64,000 nucleotides of DNA. Origin: Devosia sp. (GTDB lineage: Bacteria; Pseudomonadota; Alphaproteobacteria; Rhizobiales; Devosiaceae). The position numbers and the translations under genes are program-made. Each line of letters opens with the position of its first letter. Position 1 is the stretch's first letter. The stretch spans positions 1 to 64,000 of the forward strand of contig NZ_JAQGJV010000093.1 of the NCBI RefSeq assembly GCF_028290435.1. The letters run 5' to 3'. Below the pieces are notes generated by a model. That model was not told the DNA's origin. It did no database searches and saw nothing but the letters and a program-made list of their open reading frames with translations. Shown here one piece after another: positions 57,858 to 64,000 of this stretch.

Positions 57858-58478
57858 ATGTCGCTGCTGCGTGTTGCTGCCAAGAGCCTGCTGGTATTGC
57901 TGGCGTCCGCGCCGCTGATCGCGCCGAGCTTTGCCGAGCAGCGGGCCTGGCTGTATCCGCCACCGCCGGGCATCACCATCGGCAATGGCGCGCCGCGCCA
58001 TGCGCTGATGATGCAGGCCAATACGCAGGTCAACCCGATCTACCTGCGGCAGGTGGTGCGTTACGAAACCCAAGAGCGCAGCGGCACGCTGGTGGTCGAT
58101 ACGCGCAGCCATTTCCTCTATTTCGTGCTCGGAGGCGGACGCGCCCTGCGCTATGGCATCGGGGTCGCCAAATCGGGCTTTGAATGGCGCGGCACGCACC
58201 AGATCACCAATAAGCGCGAATGGCCGGACTGGACGCCACCGGCCGAGATGCTGCAGCGCCGTCCGGAATTGCCGCGCCACATGGCGGGTGGCGTCGATAA
58301 TCCGCTGGGCGCGCGGGCAATGTATATCGGATCGACGCTCTACCGCATTCACGGCACGACCGAGCCGTGGAGCATCGGCCAGGATGTGTCGTCGGGCTGC
58401 ATCCGCATGACGAACGCGGATGTGATAGACCTTTACGATCGGGTAAAACTTTATACGAAGGTGGTTGTGCTTTCCTAA
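57858..58478 (+). CDS. L,D-transpeptidase (YkuD domain)
   Basis: A 206-residue exported enzyme (signal peptide about 1-29, ending SFA) with a YkuD domain. The catalytic motif HGTTEPWSIGQDVSSGCIRM has His (about 168) and Cys181. It would make 3-3 cross-links in peptidoglycan or attach lipoproteins, a common activity in Hyphomicrobiales, where polar growth relies heavily on such links. Confidence 0.93.
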   Translation: MSLLRVAAKSLLVLLASAPLIAPSFAEQRAWLYPPPPGITIGNGAPRHALMMQANTQVNPIYLRQVVRYETQERSGTLVVDTRSHFLYFVLGGGRALRYGIGVAKSGFEWRGTHQITNKREWPDWTPPAEMLQRRPELPRHMAGGVDNPLGARAMYIGSTLYRIHGTTEPWSIGQDVSSGCIRMTNADVIDLYDRVKLYTKVVVLS

Positions 58479-58519
58479 GGATTTTCCAGCACATTGAAGG
58501 CTGCCCTGATCCGGGGCGA

Positions 58520-60301
58520 ATGCCTTTGGATGCCAGCGTCATGGGTCGCCTCGTTAATCTGCTCAAGCAATTCCGCAGCGATGAACGCGGCGTGTTCGGC
58601 GTGATCTTTGCGCTCACGGCCATCGTTCTGATCGCGCTGAGCGGTGCAGTCGTCGATTTCGTCACTGTGGAACAAGCGCGCAATCGCGCCCAGGTGGCGC
58701 TCGATGCCGCCGCACTGGCGCTGCAGAAAGACATTTTCCTGACACCGCTGAATGCAGCCGCGATCCAGAGCAAGGCGCAGGCGCTGGTCACCGACCAGAT
58801 TGGCGACGATCGCATCAAGGCGACACTGAATGCGCCGGTTATCAGCGTCAACAATGGCTCGCTTTATCTGTCTGCCCATCTGACGGTGCCGACGATATTC
58901 GTGGCGCTGGTTGGGGTGAACCAGATGGACGCCAACATCATCTCCGAGGCTCGGCGCAAGAAGACTGCCCTCGAGATGGTAATGGTGCTGGATAATTCGG
59001 GCTCCATGGCAGGAGCGCGCATGACCAATCTGAAGTCAGCGTCGACCTGCGCGACCAATATTCTGTTCTACGGCACTGTGAACGACACGACTTGCGTTCC
59101 GGTGAGCACGGCTAAGGTCACCGAGAACGTATCGATCGGCATCGTGCCTTTCACCGTCATGGTCAATGTCGGCACGCAGTACAAGGATGCGACCTGGCTC
59201 GACTGGACTGGCAAGTCGTCGGTTTCGCGTACAAATTTCGATAATGACGACGATGCAACGACGACATTTGCCGGGCCTGTGGACCGCAAGGCGCTATTCA
59301 CGACCACGGGAACTACTTGGGCCGGGTGTGTCGAGGCGCGAAAATCCCCGTACGACACGACCGATGATGCAGCGACAACAACCAATCCAGACACGCTGTT
59401 CGTGCCGCTGTTTACCCCCGACCCCAATAGCGCCTATGCCAAAGGCGCTTTGCGGCCCGCCGTAGCTGCCGGTGGAGAGAACAATTACCTCGCATCGGAC
59501 ACTCCAGTCGGGAAATGTCCAATCAGGACCTGCGAGGTCACCACGGTTAGTGGCAATACAACCTACAAGATGACCGACGGCAGCGTGGTGACAACGCCGG
59601 CTGCGTCATGCGTGCGCAGCGACAGCGTGTTCCTAAGCAAGTCGGGCAACACCGAGACCTATAGTCTGCTCAGCCGGGTCGAACTGCAAAATCGTCTCTG
59701 CAAGTACACCGGCTTTACGGTGACGAACGACAAGACCAATTACGGCTGCCCCAGTGTGCCGGTATTGCCGATGACCCAGATACCTAAGTCAGTTACCGAC
59801 CGCATTACCAGTATGGTGGCCGCCGGTTCGACCAATATCCAGCAAGGCGCAGTGTGGGGCATGCACGCGCTGACCCATGAAGAGCCGATGACCGAAGGCA
59901 GCGACAAGAGCGATATCGACGTTCGCAAGGCGCTGATTATCATGACCGATGGTGAGAACGACCCACCGTTCACCGCCAGCGATGTCAATGGAGGCGCTTA
60001 CTTTTCGTGGGGCTTCCCCTTTGACGGGCGGCTTGCCGAATTCGTCAACCAGGTGGACACCGAAACCAAGGTCCGCGCCATTCAGGACGCCAAGACGCTG
60101 GCAGCCTGCACCTATGCCAAGAACGTCCGACATATTGAAGTATACACGATCGGGCTGTCATCGCCCGCAGGGGTCAAGGCCATGCTGACCACCTGTTCGT
60201 CAGGCTCGGGATACAACTTTTTTCCCAACGATCCGAAGGACCTGATTTCCGTGTTCCGGGCGATCGCGAACCAGTTGGCGCCGCTGACCATTGCGCAATA
60301 A
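58520..60301 (+). CDS. TadG-type pilus-assembly protein with von Willebrand A domain
   Basis: A 593-residue protein with one N-terminal membrane segment (about 24-45) in the TadE/TadG-like pattern (DERGVFGVIFALTAIVLIALSG) and a large periplasmic VWA domain. The MIDAS motif DNSGSM is at about 158, and ALIIMTDGEND at about 470 is a further VWA hallmark. The central 200 residues, rich in Thr, Asp and Ser, are an insertion in the VWA domain. Other tad genes are not in this window. A second ATG (58541) is possible. Confidence 0.88.
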   Translation: MPLDASVMGRLVNLLKQFRSDERGVFGVIFALTAIVLIALSGAVVDFVTVEQARNRAQVALDAAALALQKDIFLTPLNAAAIQSKAQALVTDQIGDDRIKATLNAPVISVNNGSLYLSAHLTVPTIFVALVGVNQMDANIISEARRKKTALEMVMVLDNSGSMAGARMTNLKSASTCATNILFYGTVNDTTCVPVSTAKVTENVSIGIVPFTVMVNVGTQYKDATWLDWTGKSSVSRTNFDNDDDATTTFAGPVDRKALFTTTGTTWAGCVEARKSPYDTTDDAATTTNPDTLFVPLFTPDPNSAYAKGALRPAVAAGGENNYLASDTPVGKCPIRTCEVTTVSGNTTYKMTDGSVVTTPAASCVRSDSVFLSKSGNTETYSLLSRVELQNRLCKYTGFTVTNDKTNYGCPSVPVLPMTQIPKSVTDRITSMVAAGSTNIQQGAVWGMHALTHEEPMTEGSDKSDIDVRKALIIMTDGENDPPFTASDVNGGAYFSWGFPFDGRLAEFVNQVDTETKVRAIQDAKTLAACTYAKNVRHIEVYTIGLSSPAGVKAMLTTCSSGSGYNFFPNDPKDLISVFRAIANQLAPLTIAQ

Positions 60302-60371
60302 CGTGACGGGTTTTCAATGGCGGACCAAGAAGGCGCTAGGCAGTCGAGCGGCCGGCACGGTATGCTGAGCC

Positions 60372-60689
60372 ATGGCAGATACATATCGAGCATGGCTGCG
60401 CGGCGACGCGAAATGGCAGGACATTTCCGTCATCGACCTGCGGACGCTGGACGGCACCGGCAAGCGCCTGCAAACGGCGGGCCTCAAGACGCTGGGCGAG
60501 ATCGATCCGATGACCGGCCCGGAGCTGCTCAAGCTGCCGGGGCTTGGCGTCGGTGTGATCAAGAGCGTCCGCGCCATCATCAAGACCTGCAAGAGCACTG
60601 ACAGGCGTCGCAAGCGGACCGGTTATGCCCCGCGGGCGGAGCCGGTTTCGCCCAGTCCGCTGCGCTCCGAGCTAATCAAGGGCAGCTAA
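60372..60689 (+). CDS. Small protein with helix-hairpin-helix / RNA-polymerase alpha-CTD-like motif
   Basis: A 105-residue protein. The segment LKTLGEIDPMTGPELLKLPGLGVGVIKSVRAII (about 36-68) closely resembles the helix-hairpin-helix core of the RNA polymerase alpha C-terminal domain, where 'L.eLlkIpGlGkksv.eI' contacts DNA. A basic tail (DRRRKRTG) follows. A DNA-binding role is likely but not proven. No partner gene. Confidence 0.65.
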   Translation: MADTYRAWLRGDAKWQDISVIDLRTLDGTGKRLQTAGLKTLGEIDPMTGPELLKLPGLGVGVIKSVRAIIKTCKSTDRRRKRTGYAPRAEPVSPSPLRSELIKGS

Positions 60690-60701
60690 GACGGCCGCGG
60701 C

Positions 60702-60899
60702 TTACTCCCGCTCGGGTTCGCCTTCGTCTTCGTCATCGTCTTCAAAACATTGCCAGAAGAAGCGGTTGAGCTGGGTATCGACCTCTTCCTGGCCGATATT
60801 AGCGGCCAGCAGTTCAGCTTTCAGGCGCGCATAGGCCTGGCGATCGGCCGGCGAAATATTCTGGGCGGTGCTGTCATGGCGGCGGAAGCTGGCGGGCAT
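60702..60899 (-). CDS. Small acidic-tailed protein of unknown function
   Basis: A 65-residue protein: a basic start (MPASFRRHD), a helical middle (ADRQAYARLKAELLAANIG) and an acidic end (FEDDDEDEGEPERE). AAGGAC about 9 bases before the ATG supports it. No family recognised. Convergent with the preceding gene. Confidence 0.6.
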   Translation of the reverse strand: MPASFRRHDSTAQNISPADRQAYARLKAELLAANIGQEEVDTQLNRFFWQCFEDDDEDEGEPERE

Positions 60900-61103
60900 G
60901 GGTTAAGTCCTTGAGAGCGCGCAAGTCGCGGATGATGTTGCCAAGTCTAGGCCATGCGAAGGCAGGAAACGCCGCGTGAGCCGTAATAATTTGTACAAGG
61001 ATGGCTGCGCTAGATAGGCCATCGAGGCGTCCACTCATGCCGGCCCATCGCGCACAGCGCTGCCGAGCAAGACAAAGACGCCAGCAATTTCAACGGGGTG
61101 GAA

Positions 61104-61180
61104 TGGTACCACCTCTCGGGATCGAACCGAGGACCTCTAGATCCACAATCTAGCGCTCTAACCAACTGAGCTAAGGCGGC
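61104..61180 (-). tRNA. tRNA-His (anticodon GTG), encoded CCA
   Basis: The cloverleaf is complete: acceptor GCCGCCT / AGGTGGT, D arm GCTC...GAGC, anticodon stem CTAGA-TTGTGGA-TCTAG with GTG, T arm CTCGG-TTCGATC-CCGAG and an encoded CCA. The base before G1 is T, not the G-1 that most tRNA-His need; the discriminator is A73, and G1 pairs with U72. This is the alphaproteobacterial variant recognised by the matching HisRS. Confidence 0.96.
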
Positions 61181-61490
61181 ACGACTTTTCGGCGGCGGCT
61201 TTGACAAGCCCCCGAAAACGGCCGGAACATAGGTCGAGTTTCCCGAGATGACAAGCACCGATTTCAGCGCGTCCACAGGCTGGTCCGAAACGCGGTCGCA
61301 ATGACGATTGGTAAGGTTTGGCGTTTAACCATCCCAATGTTTGGCTGCGTGGGAGGCCCCCGCGGCTATGGACCGGCCAGTGGGCACACTATATTGAGAA
61401 AACGTGAAGTTTTGTGAGGAGTTGTGCCACGCTGGCACACAATTGCGCTGCCACCGGTAACGCGATACGCCGAATCGGGTTTTTGACTTT
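61181..61490. other. Gene-free region between tRNA-His and the kinase-like gene
   Basis: A 310-base gap that must hold the promoters of both divergent units. It contains one notable inverted repeat, TGTGCCA-CGC-TGGCACA (61423-61439), about 50 bases before the kinase-like start; this may be an operator. I see no gene. Confidence 0.55.
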
Positions 61491-64000
61491 ATGAATGCTG
61501 ACTGGACCACATCGCCAAGCGCCCGCCGCGTGCTGCAGCACGACGCGGACTCGCGCCCGGCATGGCTGTGGTCGCAGGATGGGCAGACCCTGATCTGGCA
61601 GAATGCTGCCGCCGAGTTGTTCCTGGCCAAGATGAAAAAGCACGGCCTGAAGCTGGCGCTGCCGGCGATCCCGATAAAAGGGCAGATCGCGCGCAATATT
61701 CGTTTGGGTTCGAGCGGGCGAACGAGCCTAGCGCGCATCCAGTTCCTCGCCGGCGAGAAGCCCACATCGAGCACCTGCGCGACAACGCCCCTGCTATGGG
61801 AAGACGAGCAGCCGGTCTTGCTGATCGTTGGCGTCGACCCGATCGATGCCGAAATCCTGGCCGCGGCGGAGGTGGCACGCGACGGTGGCGACGGCGGGGT
61901 GCCGATCGTAGCGCCGGTGCAGGCGGCAGCAGATGAGCCGCAGGCCGCCGCAGCGGTGGACTCGATCGCGACGATTATCGCCGCGGACGACAATGCCTAT
62001 GAGCGGGAGCTGGAAAGCTGGCGCGCTGTCGACCAAGACCAGGCCTACGAGCCGGTTGTGGCCGAAGAGCAGGCGGCTCCGGAAATTGCCGCTGTCGAAA
62101 TGGCCGACGCGACAACGCCAAAAGCCAATGGCGCGGCCGACGAATGGCATGACGAAGAAGCGCTGCATGAGCCGGAAGCTCTGGTTGCTGCCGAGACGCC
62201 TCTAGAACCGCCAGAAGCTTTTGACGAGTCCGAAACACCGGCAGTGCGAGGCCCGAGCAGGCTATCAAACCTCGTCGATCGCCTCGCTGCGGATGACCAC
62301 CTTTATTCGCCGCTGACCGACGCGGACGATGTGGTGCTGGCCAACCTTGAGCCTGAGCTCGAGCTTGCCGCGGGCGAGGCAGCGCCGCAATTGTTCACGA
62401 TAACGGGGCGGGGCTTTACGCCGGTAGAGCAGGACGCGGAGCAGACCGACGCCGAGGCCGATCTTGGCGATCTGGAGCGCCTGGACGAAGCGTTTACGCC
62501 CGAAGAGCCGGTTCCCGAGGAACTGGAGCCGAGCGATGCCGCACCGAACGCCACTGAACTGGCGGCGGTGCAGGAAGCATTGGCCGCGCTTGGTCCCGCG
62601 ACAGCACCCGACACCGATACCGTCGAGCGGGTATCGCGCTATAATTTCGATGAGCTATCGCGCATCCTGAACGACCGCGTCGGCGAGACCGCGCCGCAGC
62701 CAAGCAGCCTGACGCCGATCGAGGCGCCGGCAACCACCGGAGCGCTGGTCAATCTGGGCGGGGAAACGCTGGTGCTGAACCGGTTGCCGCTGGGCATTCT
62801 GGTGTTCCGCGACCAACAGATCTTGTTCGCCAACCGCGCGATCACCGAAATGGTCGGCTATGGTTCGGTCGAGACCCTGCGCAATGCCGGGCTGGCCTCG
62901 GTGTTTCCAGCTGCCGGCACCGAGGGGCAGCAGGCAGGTCCGGTAAACCACCTCGTGCAGCGCGATGGCACGCTGGTGCCAGTAACGGCACGGCTGCAGT
63001 CGATTTCCTGGCAGGGGCGCCCTGCCCTGATGCTATCGGCCAGCGCCACCGAAGTGCGCACCGGCCATGAGGCGGCGGTGCGGGCCTTCGCCGAAAGCTT
63101 TGCCGATACGCGGGGCGACGGGTTTTTCGAGACCAACCGCGCCGGCGTGATCGCGGCCATCAATGGCAAGGCGGCCGTGCTGCTGGGTCAGGATGCGCCG
63201 ACGCTGATGGGCAAGGCGCTGAGCGCGGTGATCGCGCCGCAGGACCTGTCGATGCTGCAGGAATTCCTGGAACGTCCGGCGCGGTTTGCCGAGACGGCGC
63301 GGCCTTGCGTCAGCCTGCGTGGCGCCAGCAACGGCGCCGAAATCCTGGTGTTCGCGCAGGGACAGGCGGGGACAGTCACCGGCTATTTCGGCTTCGTGCA
63401 CCCGCGCGAGCGGCAGGCGCCAGTGCAGATTTCCGGCCCCGCCGAGGTCGATCCGGCGCTGCTTGCACGCATCAGCCGCGGGGTGCGGCGACCGCTCAAT
63501 ACCATCATCGGATTTTCCGACCTGATCCGGTCAGAGGCGTTCGGCGCCCTGGCCAATGAACGCTACGAGGGCTACGCCGACGACATCGCCAAGGCGGGGC
63601 ACGAGATTACCGCGCTGGTGGATGAGCTGGATGATTTCACCCGGCTGCGGGACGGGCGCTATCTGCCGCAGCGGGCGAGTATCGACCTTACGGGACTGCT
63701 CGAAAGCTGCGTGGTGCGCATCCGCAGCCAGGCGAGCAATTCGCGCGTCATCGTGCGCAATGCCATCAGCGAAACGCTGCCCAAGGTGACGGCGGACCGC
63801 GCATCGCTGGCGCAGGCCGTGCTGAACCTGTTGGCCAGCGCCATCGATCAAACGCCGACCGGCGGCGCAGTGGTGATTTCGGCGCAGCACGAGGATGATG
63901 GCGGCATTTCCATCCATGTGCGCGACAGTTCGACCAATGCTGTGGATTTGGCTGAGCGCTTCGTAGTGTTCCGCGATGGCACCGGGCGCGACGGACAGGT
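61491..64000 (+). CDS. Histidine-kinase-like protein without phospho-acceptor His (3' end cut)
   Basis: Open from ATG 61491 to the window end, 836 residues visible. N-terminal PAS-like segment (about 20-60), a long acidic, Glu/Asp/Ala-rich region (about 110-400), a PAS domain (about 425-510), a second PAS-like part and then a kinase-like core. The H-box, normally S-H-E-(I/L)-R-T-P-L, reads SRGVRRPLN, with Arg663 in place of His. The N-box ends NLLASA instead of NLLxNA (Ser783), and the G1 box (VRDSST) lacks its glycines. It is probably a non-catalytic scaffold or regulator, in spirit like DivL, whose acceptor is Tyr. No strong ribosome-binding site is visible. Confidence 0.85.
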   Translation, partial: MNADWTTSPSARRVLQHDADSRPAWLWSQDGQTLIWQNAAAELFLAKMKKHGLKLALPAIPIKGQIARNIRLGSSGRTSLARIQFLAGEKPTSSTCATTPLLWEDEQPVLLIVGVDPIDAEILAAAEVARDGGDGGVPIVAPVQAAADEPQAAAAVDSIATIIAADDNAYERELESWRAVDQDQAYEPVVAEEQAAPEIAAVEMADATTPKANGAADEWHDEEALHEPEALVAAETPLEPPEAFDESETPAVRGPSRLSNLVDRLAADDHLYSPLTDADDVVLANLEPELELAAGEAAPQLFTITGRGFTPVEQDAEQTDAEADLGDLERLDEAFTPEEPVPEELEPSDAAPNATELAAVQEALAALGPATAPDTDTVERVSRYNFDELSRILNDRVGETAPQPSSLTPIEAPATTGALVNLGGETLVLNRLPLGILVFRDQQILFANRAITEMVGYGSVETLRNAGLASVFPAAGTEGQQAGPVNHLVQRDGTLVPVTARLQSISWQGRPALMLSASATEVRTGHEAAVRAFAESFADTRGDGFFETNRAGVIAAINGKAAVLLGQDAPTLMGKALSAVIAPQDLSMLQEFLERPARFAETARPCVSLRGASNGAEILVFAQGQAGTVTGYFGFVHPRERQAPVQISGPAEVDPALLARISRGVRRPLNTIIGFSDLIRSEAFGALANERYEGYADDIAKAGHEITALVDELDDFTRLRDGRYLPQRASIDLTGLLESCVVRIRSQASNSRVIVRNAISETLPKVTADRASLAQAVLNLLASAIDQTPTGGAVVISAQHEDDGGISIHVRDSSTNAVDLAERFVVFRDGTGRDGQ

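Overview
The window looks like a chromosomal segment of a high-GC alphaproteobacterium of the order Hyphomicrobiales (Rhizobiales). Supporting signs are the aerobic (CobN-type) cobalamin genes, an unlinked Entner-Doudoroff zwf-pgl-edd operon, a hisS-hisZ-hisG operon, a CIRCE-controlled groESL operon, a Zur-controlled znu cluster, and a tRNA-His without the extra G-1 and with A73, a hallmark of many alphaproteobacteria. A Devosia-like genus is my best guess; it rests on gene repertoire only. There is no transposase, integrase, phage gene or CRISPR array.

Layout. 1-3.0 kb: mutL and a membrane GGDEF protein. 3.0-8.0 kb (minus): sugar kinase, zwf, pgl, edd, feeding the Entner-Doudoroff route. 8.2-23.7 kb: cobalamin block. 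A minus operon cobA-cobB-cobQ-cobD, with cobP converging on its end, is divergent from cobK; cobE converges on cobK; then come a CDF metal transporter and a secreted protein. A long minus operon cbtB-cbtA-cobW-(DUF559)-cobN-cobO is headed by a canonical cobalamin riboswitch. The cobE leader carries what reads as a truncated relative of that riboswitch. 23.7-29.7 kb: a secreted protein, a DUF486 membrane protein and the zinc cluster (COG0523 GTPase divergent from a tiny membrane protein, znuC, znuB, znuA and zur) around two Zur-box-like sites. 29.7-39.8 kb (minus): rsmD, an RluB-type pseudouridine synthase with a huge disordered tail, a lipoprotein, ileS-lspA, ribF, a HAD phosphatase and a P-loop kinase. 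39.8-50.6 kb: a degenerate EAL protein, a ROK regulator, a sigma-54 activator, a higBA module with operator, a DMT transporter, small proteins, groES-groEL, a BrnA-like orphan and an EF-hand protein. 50.6-56.8 kb (minus): TSUP transporter, glycosyltransferase, and the hisS-hisZ-hisG operon preceded by a possible His-containing leader peptide. 57.0-64.0 kb: tag, an L,D-transpeptidase, a TadG/VWA protein, small proteins, tRNA-His and the first 836 codons of a histidine-kinase-like protein lacking its phospho-acceptor histidine.

The most unusual signals are these. (1) Palindromic GC-rich repeats are scattered through the window; two have landed in frame inside cobN, and others flank and form the C-terminus of a DUF559 nuclease-like gene wedged between cobW and cobN. 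(2) There is a riboswitch remnant before cobE. (3) Three signalling proteins have apparently lost key catalytic residues (GGDEF, EAL, histidine kinase). (4) The tRNA-His and the His-biosynthesis/charging operon occur in the same window.
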